Shown: piece by piece, positions 17,012-25,048 of the stretch
How the letters are laid out: every line of letters starts with the position of its first letter
How positions within the stretch are numbered: position 1 is the first letter of the stretch
Assembly: GCF_014212055.1 (NCBI RefSeq)
Contig: NZ_JACJVO010000007.1
Location: forward strand, 124,001 to 188,000
DNA length: 64,000 bases
Origin: Cohnella zeiphila
GTDB lineage: Bacteria > Bacillota > Bacilli > Paenibacillales > Paenibacillaceae
Direction of reading: 5' to 3'
The notes under the pieces: model-generated
The model's database searches: none
Told to the model about the DNA's origin: nothing
Seen by the model: only the letters and a program-made list of their open reading frames with translations
Program-made: the position numbers and the translations under genes

Positions 17012-18520
17012 TCAATTCAATTCCACCTTTTCCAATTCCGGGTACTTCACGGCGAGCGAATCGATCGACTCTTCGGTCTCCCCCTTTAAATGCCGGTCGA
17101 AAAACGACAAAGTGACGGCTTCCGTTATTTTTAGATTGCTGGCCGGGTCGAGATCACCGCCGATGCCGATGAGCTTGCGCAAAAAGCGGTCGCCGACGAA
17201 GAGACCGATATCCGTAAACTTCATGTGATCGCTGCCTTTGATCGTATACAAGCTGCCGGACGCCTTCAAAATCTCGGCCAAACGGACGCTTACCCGATTC
17301 GCCCGCTCGTAATCTTTCTCGTACGCTTTCTTGCTTCCGTAATCCGACAGGATAACCTGCTGCTGCCCGTCGGTCATCTCTTCAAACTTCTGCAGATAGC
17401 CCTTCCCGCTTTGAATCATTTGCACGTGATTAAGATCGTTCGCGAGCATGAGAAACGGCGCCATGGGTGCTCCTTCTTCGGGTTCGTCGTAGACGGTGCC
17501 GTCCAAATCGATGGCCGCCTTGACTCGGCTGTCGCGAATCGCCAAGCTGTAAGCTGCCGAACCTCCCAGAGAGTGGCCGATCGAACCGATCTCGTTCAGG
17601 TTCAATTTTCCTTTAAAGATGGAATCCGTACCTCCGTCGTTCATTTCGCCCAACTGATTCAACACGAACTCCTGATCGTCCGCCATGATTTGAGATAATT
17701 GGGCCGAAACATCCTTTTGAAACTGCGCGGTAATCTCTACAGGCGTCGCCGTCCGGTCCGGGAAGACGGTGGCTGCCGTCAAGTAAGTGTGGTCGATCGC
17801 CATGACGACATACCCGTTGCTGGCCAAGTCCTCGCATTGGGAAGTCTGAGCTTCCATCGTGGTGCCGGCTCCGTGAGAGAACAGGATGACCGGGTAGTCT
17901 GGCTGCTTGCCGGATAGCGGTAAATCTTCTTTCGAATGCGTCTTCGCCAATTTGAGCTGATCAAACGCGATCTCGGGCAGATGATACCCGGCCGTCAGCC
18001 ATTGGATCAGTTCGGTCGAACCGTTAAAGTACGGAACGTACCGTTTGGAGCTGTCGTCCTGCGCCGGGTAATAAATTTTGACCATCAGCCTTCGCTTTCG
18101 GGACGGCGGAGCGAGAAAAGGATCGTCGCGTCTCTCGTCGACAAGCTCCATGTACCGGACGCCCACCGCATCGCTTCCGGTCGGCTTGGGAAGCGTGAAT
18201 ACGGGCAAAGCGTGCGCCAGATAGGACGTAGCCGCAAGACCGACGACGGATAGGCCGATGATGGCTGCCTTCAACGCTCGCGGGAGCTTCTTGCCGATGA
18301 ACCTGCCGCTTATTTTGATAAGCGCGTACATCGCCAGCAAGGCGACAAACAGGTAGGAAAACGCCAGCTGGTAACGGAAGCCTTCGAACAAGCCGTGTAC
18401 GAGAAGAAGCAGCAGATTGACGCCGGCCGTCCCGATCCAGACCCTTCTGGACGACATTTTAAAGCTCAGAAACAAGGACGACACGTTCGCCAGGATCAAC
18501 AAGATTTCAAAAGTGCGCAT
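17012..18520 (-). CDS. membrane-anchored PAF-acetylhydrolase-like lipase
   Basis: 502 residues. The first about 110 residues hold four hydrophobic helices. The extracytoplasmic part is an alpha/beta hydrolase of the platelet-activating-factor acetylhydrolase II/chlorophyllase type: VILFSHGAGTTMEAQTSQCEDLASNGYVV, nucleophile elbow IGHSLGGSAAY, acid region AAIDLDGTVYDEP and His in KGSDHMKFTD. Such proteins hydrolyse short acyl esters or lipids at the membrane. TTAGGAG precedes the ATG; a small palindrome GTAATAATTAC lies in its leader. Monocistronic, downstream of the ABC permease gene. Confidence 0.85.
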   Translation of the reverse strand: MRTFEILLILANVSSLFLSFKMSSRRVWIGTAGVNLLLLLVHGLFEGFRYQLAFSYLFVALLAMYALIKISGRFIGKKLPRALKAAIIGLSVVGLAATSYLAHALPVFTLPKPTGSDAVGVRYMELVDERRDDPFLAPPSRKRRLMVKIYYPAQDDSSKRYVPYFNGSTELIQWLTAGYHLPEIAFDQLKLAKTHSKEDLPLSGKQPDYPVILFSHGAGTTMEAQTSQCEDLASNGYVVMAIDHTYLTAATVFPDRTATPVEITAQFQKDVSAQLSQIMADDQEFVLNQLGEMNDGGTDSIFKGKLNLNEIGSIGHSLGGSAAYSLAIRDSRVKAAIDLDGTVYDEPEEGAPMAPFLMLANDLNHVQMIQSGKGYLQKFEEMTDGQQQVILSDYGSKKAYEKDYERANRVSVRLAEILKASGSLYTIKGSDHMKFTDIGLFVGDRFLRKLIGIGGDLDPASNLKITEAVTLSFFDRHLKGETEESIDSLAVKYPELEKVELN

Positions 18521-18591
18521 AAACGTTCTCCTAAGTGTAATTATTACGTTTTTAGTTTGACTTCAGTCCTCGTTGCGGCCGCAAGCGAACC

Positions 18592-19362
18592 TTACGATCC
18601 GCTGTGAACGTCCGTCCGAACGTAATGGAAAAGGCAATAGGTTAGCGAAACGAGGAATACCACCGTAAGAATCAACGCCGCCGTCGGCTCGTAAGGGTTG
18701 GAGCCGGCCTGGGCGATTTCTTGCGCCATGCGGCGGACGGGTCCATAAGACGTCAGCCAAGGGAACAAAATGCTCTGTCTTCCGTGTCCGATCTCTCCGA
18801 TCACCGTAACGATGGTCGCGAAGGAACCGACGACGGCGGCCGGAATGACGCTTTTTCCCGCCATGCCGAAGGCGGCCGCCACGGGAACCGTACCGAACGA
18901 GAGCACGATGACCATCAGGTTCATCCGGATTCCGAGCCAGATCGTATTCCATTCGGCGTTTTGTTTGATAAGCTGCACGACTCCCACTCCCAACGCCAGG
19001 ATGCTGGACAGCGCGGCGGTGACGGCAATCAGGGCGAACACGACCGACAGCTTGGCGGCGAGAATCCGAATCCGCGAGATCGGATAGGAGAAGAGCTGAT
19101 TGATCGTGCGCTCCTGATATTCGCGCGCGAAGATATAGGCAGCCATGATCGTGAACATCGACGGCCCCATCATGACCAGCATCATCCCTTGCCGGTAAAA
19201 CACGTACATCATATCCACGCCGACCCGCGCGCCGTCCATCGATACTTTCGGCATCATCACGAACAGCGTAATCAGGTTGGCGGGCAGGGCTCCGACGAGA
19301 ACGAGCCAAAACATCCTCGAATGCTTCAGCTTCAACAGCTCGGCATAAAACACGTTAAACAA
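18592..19362 (-). CDS. ABC-2 type permease subunit
   Basis: 256 residues with six predicted helices, beginning FNVFYAELLKLKHSRMFWLVLVGALPANL and containing the REYQERTINQLFSYPISRIRIL segment typical of BcrB/lantibiotic-immunity permeases. The start is TTG with GGGGGAG upstream; it overlaps the ATPase gene by 8 bp. With the ATPase it forms an exporter of the bacitracin/lantibiotic resistance type. The neighbouring two-component genes suggest inducible expression. Confidence 0.88.
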   Translation of the reverse strand: MFNVFYAELLKLKHSRMFWLVLVGALPANLITLFVMMPKVSMDGARVGVDMMYVFYRQGMMLVMMGPSMFTIMAAYIFAREYQERTINQLFSYPISRIRILAAKLSVVFALIAVTAALSSILALGVGVVQLIKQNAEWNTIWLGIRMNLMVIVLSFGTVPVAAAFGMAGKSVIPAAVVGSFATIVTVIGEIGHGRQSILFPWLTSYGPVRRMAQEIAQAGSNPYEPTAALILTVVFLVSLTYCLFHYVRTDVHSGS

Positions 19363-20275
19363 GCGGATCTCCCCCGGTCATTTTCAGAAAATAATCTTCC
19401 AGCTTGTCCCCCGACAGCGCGATTCCCTTCACGCCGATCCCGTGGGTGGCCAGTGTGTAGTTGACGTCCGCCGCCCGATCCAGATGCTCGTACAGATGCA
19501 GGACGCCGGGGCCGGCTGCGACATAGTCGGATGCATTCAGCTGCTGCTCCAGGATATAAGCCGCCCGCCGTTCGTCGTCTACCTTGATCTCCAGGTAGCG
19601 CCGCGATTTCCGCTGCAGCGCCTCGTAGTCGATCTCCTCCAGCAGCTTCCCTTGATGAATGATGCCGACCCGCGTGGCCAATTGTTCGATCTCGCTGAGC
19701 AGATGGCTGGAGATGATGAAGGTGATGCCGCGCTGCTTCGCCAACCGGAGGAAGAGCTGCCGGATCTCCTTGATTCCTCCCGGGTCCAGACCGTTCGTCG
19801 GCTCGTCCAGGATGAGCAGCTCCGGGTGGTGAAGCAGCGCCCTCGCGATTCCCAGCCGCTGCTTCATGCCCAGGGAGTAGCTTTTCACCTTCTGGCGCTT
19901 GGCGCCGATTAAGCCGACCGTGGTCAGCACGTCGTCGATGGCCTCTTTATTGCCCATTCCCATAAGCCGGCGATGGATCTCCAGATTGTCGGCCGCGCTC
20001 AAGTTCAAATAGAAACCCGGATACTCGATAATCGCGCCCACTCGTTCGAACGCTCTTGCCCTCTCCCCTGCTCGCCCTTCGCCGAACCATTCGATCTCCC
20101 CCGCCGTCGGCCGAATGAGGCCCATAATCATGCGCAGCGTGGTCGTCTTGCCGGCGCCGTTCTGGCCCAGAAAACCGTAGATGTCTCCCGCCCTCACGTT
20201 CATATTCAGGTCTTGAACGATGGCTTTTTGTCCGTAGCGTTTGGTCAAATGGCGCGTTCGCAGTACGTAGCTCAC
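19355..20275 (-). CDS. ABC transporter ATPase, BcrA-like
   Basis: 306 residues. Walker A GQNGAGKTT, signature YSLGMKQR, Walker B LLILDEPTNGLD, plus the C-terminal extension (LEIKVDDERRAAYILEQQL) of the BcrA/antibiotic-exporter group. The start is GTG 20275 behind AAAGGGGGG. It precedes and overlaps its permease partner. Located 73 bases after the histidine kinase gene, so all four genes may be one operon. Confidence 0.9.
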   Translation of the reverse strand: MSYVLRTRHLTKRYGQKAIVQDLNMNVRAGDIYGFLGQNGAGKTTTLRMIMGLIRPTAGEIEWFGEGRAGERARAFERVGAIIEYPGFYLNLSAADNLEIHRRLMGMGNKEAIDDVLTTVGLIGAKRQKVKSYSLGMKQRLGIARALLHHPELLILDEPTNGLDPGGIKEIRQLFLRLAKQRGITFIISSHLLSEIEQLATRVGIIHQGKLLEEIDYEALQRKSRRYLEIKVDDERRAAYILEQQLNASDYVAAGPGVLHLYEHLDRAADVNYTLATHGIGVKGIALSGDKLEDYFLKMTGGDPLV

Positions 20276-20348
20276 GGATAGCCCCCCTTTCAAGAACCAG
20301 TTTACCTTGCCGTTTTCACAATTCGCTTATGGATTTCTTACAAAGATC

Positions 20349-21272
20349 TTAAATCCGGTTCAAACAAAAAGAAAAAACGGTTTTCTCGCCCGGCGCGCTC
20401 TTGGCGACGATTCGGCCGCCCTGCCGCTCGACCAGGTTCCTCACGATCGTGAGGCCCAGTCCGGTCCCTTGAAGGGCGGCGTTCCGGGAAGCTTCGCCGG
20501 TGTATAGCCGCTCGAAGATATGAGGCAAATCCTCGGGAGAAATTCCTTTGCCGCGATCCCAGACGTCGACCCAGACCCGGTCGGGCTCCTCCCGCAGGCC
20601 GATGCCGATCTCCTTGCCGTCGAGGCCGTAGCGCAGCGCATTGGACAGCAGGTTGTGCAGGATGCGCCGGAGCCACGTCTCGTCCGCCCGGACTTGGACC
20701 GTCCGATCGGGAATGTCGACCGCGGGGACGATCTCCGATTTCAAGAATTCGGGGTAAAAATCGAGCGCGGCCGCGCGAGCGGCCTCCGCCAGATCGACGG
20801 TTCCAAGCTCGGGCTCGTCATCGTCCGCTTCCAGCTTGGCCAGCTCGAAAAACTGCTCCAGCAGCGTCCGCAAGGCATCTCCTTTGGCGGAGGCGATGCG
20901 CAGGAAGGCGTCCCGCTCTCCCTCCGACAGCTCGTCGTCGTTGCGGAGCGCCTCCATATATCCGAGCAGCGCGGTGAGCGGCGTTCGCAGGTCGTGCGAG
21001 ATGTTGGCGATCATGCGCTTCCTCTCTTCTTCCAGGAAGCGAGTTCGTTCGAGCGAAGTTTGAAAGAAGTCGACCAGCCGGTTCAGCTCTCCTCCGAGGT
21101 TCTCCAGGCCCTTGCGAGGAAGGCGCAGCCGGTAGCGCAAGTTCAAGTTGCCGTCGCGGATCCCCTTCGTGGTTCGGGACATGCGCTTCAGCTCGCGATG
21201 AAGGCGGGCATGCTGAGTCAGCAGAAAAAGGCAAAGGGCGCCGAGGAACGCATACAGAATAAGATTCGGCAT
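20349..21272 (-). CDS. sensor histidine kinase
   Basis: 307 residues. One N-terminal membrane helix (about 4-20) with no large extracellular domain, then HAMP-like region, HisKA with ISHDLRTPLTALLGYMEAL (His93), and HATPase with LHNLLSNALRYG, WDRGKGI and GTGLGLTIV. The very short sensing region resembles the intramembrane-sensing kinases paired with antibiotic exporters, although those have two helices. It starts one base after the regulator stop codon. Confidence 0.9.
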   Translation of the reverse strand: MPNLILYAFLGALCLFLLTQHARLHRELKRMSRTTKGIRDGNLNLRYRLRLPRKGLENLGGELNRLVDFFQTSLERTRFLEEERKRMIANISHDLRTPLTALLGYMEALRNDDELSEGERDAFLRIASAKGDALRTLLEQFFELAKLEADDDEPELGTVDLAEAARAAALDFYPEFLKSEIVPAVDIPDRTVQVRADETWLRRILHNLLSNALRYGLDGKEIGIGLREEPDRVWVDVWDRGKGISPEDLPHIFERLYTGEASRNAALQGTGLGLTIVRNLVERQGGRIVAKSAPGEKTVFSFCLNRI

Positions 21273-21273
21273 G

Positions 21274-21978
21274 CTAGTTCCCCTCGCCCAGCTTGTAGCC
21301 GAAGCCCCACACGGTCTGAAGATAGACGGGGTTCGACGGATCTATCTCGATCTTGGCCCGGAGCCGGTTCATATGGACCATCACCGTATTGTCGTCGGCC
21401 AGGCTGTCTTCCTGCCATACGGCCTGGAAAATTTGCGCCTTCGTGAACACGCGGGTCGGATGGGACAGGAATAGCTTCAGGATGCCGAATTCCTTGGCCG
21501 TGAGCGGCGTCTTTCGGCCGTCCACGCTCGCTTCGTATGTCCCCGTATCAAGCTGCAATCCGCCATGCTTCAATACGGCAGGCGGCGCGGCGGCGGCGTT
21601 CGGCGTAAAGTCGATGTAGCGGCGAAGCTGGGCTTTAACCCTCGCGACCAATTCTCCGATCGTAAACGGCTTCGTGACATAATCGTCCGCGCCTAGCTCC
21701 AGGCCGGCGATTTTGTCGATTTCCCGGTCTTTGGCGGATAGAATGATGACCGGCGTCGTTTTCTTCTCGCGGATTTTGCGCAGCACTTCCGATCCGTCCG
21801 CTTTGGGCAGCATCAGGTCCAGGATGACGAGTTGGTATTCCTGGGCCGCCAGTCGGGACATCGCATCCTTGCCGTTATAGACGGATTGGACCTCGTAGCC
21901 TTCTTTGTTCAAATACTTGGCGATCAAACGATTGATTTCGGCATCGTCTTCCGCCACTAAAATTCGCGCCGGATGCAT
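21274..21978 (-). CDS. OmpR family response regulator
   Basis: 234 residues. Receiver domain with acidic pair EDD, phosphoacceptor Asp54 (VILDLMLPKADG) and Lys in YVTKPFTI; winged helix with LTAKEFGILKLFLSHPTRVFTKAQIFQAVW and TVWGFGYKLG. It directly precedes its kinase and the BcrAB-like exporter. OmpR-type proteins bind direct repeats with about 11-bp spacing; a four-copy array of this kind lies upstream of the secreted-protein gene at 24934-24974, a likely target (inference). Confidence 0.92.
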   Translation of the reverse strand: MHPARILVAEDDAEINRLIAKYLNKEGYEVQSVYNGKDAMSRLAAQEYQLVILDLMLPKADGSEVLRKIREKKTTPVIILSAKDREIDKIAGLELGADDYVTKPFTIGELVARVKAQLRRYIDFTPNAAAAPPAVLKHGGLQLDTGTYEASVDGRKTPLTAKEFGILKLFLSHPTRVFTKAQIFQAVWQEDSLADDNTVMVHMNRLRAKIEIDPSNPVYLQTVWGFGYKLGEGN

Positions 21979-22007
21979 GGTTTAACCCCCTACCGTTCCA
22001 TGGAAAA

Positions 22008-22052
22008 GAGCCGCGGTTCGGCTCCCTTTCCTCTACCGAATTCGCCGCGGCT
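22008..22052 (-). promoter_or_regulatory. attenuator-like hairpin in the response-regulator leader
   Basis: On the minus strand GAGCCG-AACCG-CGGCTC followed by TTTT (22008-22024) is a small terminator-like hairpin. The upstream leader segment AGCCGCGG (22045-22052) can pair with its 3' arm, giving an alternative fold. Weak T-run; function uncertain. Confidence 0.35.
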
Positions 22053-22109
22053 GCTTTCATATCCTCCCGGACCGAACGTTCGCCTACCTATTGTAACTTC
22101 CCGTCTCGA

Positions 22110-22193
22110 TCATCTATTCTGATTACGAGCTTGCCGCCAAATCGCCCATACGGCCATCGACACGAAAAACAGCCACGCCGCGCTCATGCACAT
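22110..22193 (-). CDS. 27-residue small membrane protein
   Basis: A short frame reading MCMSAAWLFFVSMAVW followed by a basic, polar tail (RQARNQNR): one hydrophobic helix of about 16 residues. GGGGAG lies nine bases before the ATG, and a good promoter (TTGACA-17-TATTTT) ends about 45 bases upstream. It stands between the terminator of one ABC permease gene and the response regulator, in the same direction as the regulator. Small helical proteins beside two-component systems can modulate the kinase; that role is inference. Confidence 0.5.
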   Translation of the reverse strand: MCMSAAWLFFVSMAVWAIWRQARNQNR

Positions 22194-22238
22194 TTTGCCA
22201 TTCTCCCCACGACTTTTTATTTATCGGTCAATAAAAAT

Positions 22239-22267
22239 AAAATAAACCGTTCGGCATCGACTGTCAA
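22239..22267 (-). promoter_or_regulatory. promoter of the small ORF and probably the two-component operon
   Basis: TTGACA and TATTTT on the minus strand with a 17-bp spacer, just downstream of the preceding operon's terminator. Confidence 0.7.
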
Positions 22268-22300
22268 GCGTTTGAGTTCCGAGGCGACGAGCCGAGCGCC

Positions 22301-22326
22301 AAAAAAGCCGCGAACGTTCACGGCTT
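22301..22326 (-). terminator. terminator of the second ABC exporter operon
   Basis: Minus strand AGCCGTGAAC pairs with GTTCGCGGCT and is followed by T6. Confidence 0.85.
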
Positions 22327-22373
22327 CCGTTGGGCCTCGCGCATGCTTCTCATGGGATTCTCGTCTGCCGCTC

Positions 22374-23126
22374 TTAGAACCGCTTGCGCTCGAACTGCAT
22401 CAGCCCGCCCATATAAGCCATGACGCAATAGGAGAACAGAAGCAGAGTCGTATTCAATAGCTTCCCGGAGGGCACGCCGCCTCCGATCCACAGCGAATAC
22501 CAATTCGTGTAGGAATACACGGACCAGACCGCCGCAGACGGGAACAGGAACGGCAGCAGCTTCGCCAGCACGTAGACGAGAACGATCAAGCCGAGCGCTC
22601 CGGCGCTGTTATGGAACCTTTGCGCCAGAAGGACCGACATGAGCGCGACCGCCAGCATCGGCAGGAACGCAGAGGCGTAGGCGACGACGCCGTCGATCAG
22701 GCCGCTCCCTGTCAGACCGCCGCCGGACAGCAGCTCGGCCGCGGCCGACGCGAGCCAAACCGCGCCGAGGGAAACCGCGATGAGCACGGCCAAGGCAAGC
22801 ACTTTGGAGGCGAACGCCTTGGATCTCGAGATCGGGCGCGTCAGAACAAGCTTGATCGTTCGGGATGCGAATTCGCCGGTGAAGGAATCGACCGCCGCCA
22901 TGAACAGGAACAGCGGCAAGAGCAAGGTCGTGAACAGGCCGAGCATCAGCATCGGCAGGTCGGAGCCGAGGCCGAAGCCGATCGCCGTGCCGCTTTGCAG
23001 CGAGGACAGGGCAGCCGCTCCCAATGCCGGAAGGAGAACCGTCGACAGCAGGAATGCTTTCGTTCGGCGCCTCATCCACAGTTTTTCCATTTCGTTAAGC
23101 CAACTCGCCGTCAAGCTGCCCATCAT
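22374..23126 (-). CDS. ABC-2 type permease subunit
   Basis: 250 residues, six predicted helices, opening GSLTASWLNEMEKLWMRRRTKAF and carrying the FASRTIKLVLTRPISRSKAFASK segment of BcrB-like permeases. The gene overlaps its ATPase by 32 bp. It ends in MQFERKRF before a strong terminator. Distinct from, and only distantly similar to, the permease at 18592-19362; the locus therefore encodes two exporters. Confidence 0.87.
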   Translation of the reverse strand: MMGSLTASWLNEMEKLWMRRRTKAFLLSTVLLPALGAAALSSLQSGTAIGFGLGSDLPMLMLGLFTTLLLPLFLFMAAVDSFTGEFASRTIKLVLTRPISRSKAFASKVLALAVLIAVSLGAVWLASAAAELLSGGGLTGSGLIDGVVAYASAFLPMLAVALMSVLLAQRFHNSAGALGLIVLVYVLAKLLPFLFPSAAVWSVYSYTNWYSLWIGGGVPSGKLLNTTLLLFSYCVMAYMGGLMQFERKRF

Positions 23127-23853
23127 CTTCCGCCCCTTTCGTCTGTCGGATTTGCGACAAATAATACGCCTCCAGCGTGACGCCTGCCGGCACCAGGTCT
23201 CGCCGAAGACCCTGCCGAATCATCTCTCCCCGGCGCATGATGCCGAGCCGGTCGATCAGCTTCCCCATATCGTCGATCATATGGCTGGAGATCAGAAACG
23301 ATATGCCTTCTTCCGCAGCCAACCGTTCGATCGTTAAGCGAACGTCGCGAATCCCTTCGATATCGAGACCGTTCGTCGGTTCGTCAAGCAGGACGAGCTG
23401 CGGCTCGGGCAGCAGCGCTCCGGCAAGCGCCAGCCTCATCTTCATTCCTAGCGAATAATGTCCGGCCTTTTCTCCCCGATAAGGAGTCAGACCTACCTGT
23501 TCAAGCACTTGGTCGATCCTGCTTTTCGGAAGACCGGGGTAAAAGCGCGCCGCCAGTTTCATCTGGTCGTAGGCGCTCATATATTCATAAACGTCCGCCG
23601 TCTCGATCACGGCGCCGACGCGCGACATTCCTTGTTCGAATCGCTCCGGGATGTCGCAGCCGAACAAGCGGATCGTACCCCGGTCCGGTCGGATCAATCC
23701 CGTTATCAGCTTGAGCAGCGTCGTTTTTCCCGCTCCGTTCGGTCCGAACAGCCCGGCGATCTCGCCTCGGCCGATCTCGAAGCTGACGTTCCGAATCCCG
23801 CGGCCGTTCCGGAATCGCTTAGAGACTTCCTTTGCTTCCAATATCGCTTCCAT
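23095..23853 (-). CDS. ABC transporter ATPase
   Basis: 252 residues: Walker A GPNGAGKTT, signature YSLGMKMR, Walker B LVLLDEPTNGLD, H-loop SSHMIDD. Lacks the long C-terminal extension of the other ATPase in this region. The ATG at 23853 is taken as start because GAGGAG lies seven bases upstream. Cotranscribed with the secreted-protein gene before it and the permease after it. Substrate unknown. Confidence 0.88.
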   Translation of the reverse strand: MEAILEAKEVSKRFRNGRGIRNVSFEIGRGEIAGLFGPNGAGKTTLLKLITGLIRPDRGTIRLFGCDIPERFEQGMSRVGAVIETADVYEYMSAYDQMKLAARFYPGLPKSRIDQVLEQVGLTPYRGEKAGHYSLGMKMRLALAGALLPEPQLVLLDEPTNGLDIEGIRDVRLTIERLAAEEGISFLISSHMIDDMGKLIDRLGIMRRGEMIRQGLRRDLVPAGVTLEAYYLSQIRQTKGAEDDGQLDGELA

Positions 23854-23879
23854 AAGCATGCTCCTCTCCGCAGGCGCAA

Positions 23880-23911
23880 GGCAGCCGAATCTCTGTTTGA
23901 TCCGGCTGCCG
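23880..23911. repeat. intercistronic hairpin
   Basis: GGCAGCCG and CGGCTGCC form a perfect 8-bp stem with a 15-nt loop between the secreted-protein gene and the ATPase gene. No T-run, so more likely an mRNA processing or stability element than a terminator. Confidence 0.5.
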
Positions 23912-23918
23912 GCTTCCG

Positions 23919-24821
23919 TTAATGATGCCAGGGCGGGCCCCCCGCTTCCCGTTTGACGACTTCCACTTGCTTGCCGGTCAGATCGATCGTATCCGGTACG
24001 GTCTGATTGAAGCCGGACAAATTGAAATCGAGCGAGATCACAAGCCGATGCGCCTGGCCGGCATCGTCGGTCCCCGTAACGACGATTTCTCCCGTCTGAT
24101 GATTCAGGTAATGATCGGCGCCGATTCCGGCATCCAGATCGATCTGCCGAACCTGAACGTCTTTCGTCAAATGCGGCAGATCGGCCTTGATGTCCGGGAG
24201 CCCGTGAGCCTCGGTCTGCCAGTCGGCATGGGCGCCGCCGTCAGGTCCGAAGTTCCCCAGATTGGATGCAAGCAAGGAACCGATCGTATTCACGACCGCC
24301 GGAATCTGGCTGCCGGACAAATGCAGCGAGGCGTTCTCTCCTCCGTTCGGGGCGTCCTGCACCGTCGCCCGATCCTTCAGGTGACCCATCAGCGCGTCGA
24401 CAACCGTCTCCAACCGCTTGGGCGGACCGGACTCGGACCCGTGATGCCGCCATTTCGCCGCACCCAGCTCCAGCTTGCGGTACGTATCGCTCGCGTCGCT
24501 TTTGAAGACGACTTCGTCCCCTTGCTTGAACACCTGGATCGCATGGGCCGCGTCTCCGTTCCCGATCTTGGCCGTGAGGCTCATCGCGCCTTGCTCCCGG
24601 GCGATCTTGGCGACAAAGTCGGCGTTCAACACCTCCTTGCCGTTATCCGTGAACGTAATTTCCCCTTGATTCGTCATGCTGGCCGCCTGCATGTTCATCT
24701 TCACGGCCGATTTATACGCATCGTAGCCCGAAGTGCCGGCCATGGCGGAAAAACCGCTGACCAGGAACAACGCCGCTCCGGCACCCAGCGTGCCGCCCAT
24801 CATCCACCATTTCTTCTTCAT
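23919..24821 (-). CDS. secreted or membrane-tethered protein of unknown function
   Basis: 300 residues. N-terminal signal (KKKWWMMGGTLGAGAALFLVSGFSAMAGTSG), then an extracytoplasmic domain with alternating strands: YDAYKSAVKMNMQAASMTNQGEITFTDNGKEVL, later KLELGAAKWRHHG, IDLDAGIGADHYLNHQTGEIVVTG, and a His-ending tail (GGPPWHH). The two-strand pattern resembles lipid/ligand-binding LolA/LppX-type shells, but no family is recognised. GGAGGGAC precedes ATG 24821. It leads the ABC exporter operon and its promoter has a four-copy response-regulator-type box, so it may act in envelope-stress sensing. Confidence 0.6.
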   Translation of the reverse strand: MKKKWWMMGGTLGAGAALFLVSGFSAMAGTSGYDAYKSAVKMNMQAASMTNQGEITFTDNGKEVLNADFVAKIAREQGAMSLTAKIGNGDAAHAIQVFKQGDEVVFKSDASDTYRKLELGAAKWRHHGSESGPPKRLETVVDALMGHLKDRATVQDAPNGGENASLHLSGSQIPAVVNTIGSLLASNLGNFGPDGGAHADWQTEAHGLPDIKADLPHLTKDVQVRQIDLDAGIGADHYLNHQTGEIVVTGTDDAGQAHRLVISLDFNLSGFNQTVPDTIDLTGKQVEVVKREAGGPPWHH

Positions 24822-24933
24822 AACGTCCCTCCGCTTGGCAAGATGGAAAGTCGTTCGGCATGCCGCTCTTTCGCCGCCCCTCCTCCGGGTCCGTTTGGCC
24901 GTCGGACTTCCTATCTCCAGATTAGCCCGCAAC

Positions 24934-24974
24934 TCTAACAGCCTTCTAAACGAAGTTCTAAACAATGTCTAAAA
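24934..24974 (-). promoter_or_regulatory. four-copy TTTAGA direct-repeat array (response-regulator box)
   Basis: Copies of TCTAA(A/C) on the plus strand (minus: TTTAGA/GTTAGA) start at 24934, 24945, 24957 and 24968, spaced 11, 12 and 11 bp. They lie upstream of the secreted-protein/ABC operon. Helical phasing of this kind is typical of OmpR-family binding. Confidence 0.65.
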
Positions 24975-25048
24975 ACTCGATAGTGGATCATGGGCCGCGG
25001 TGGTATGATAAAAGACGGCAGAGCGCAACAATAGACGGGGATGACATT

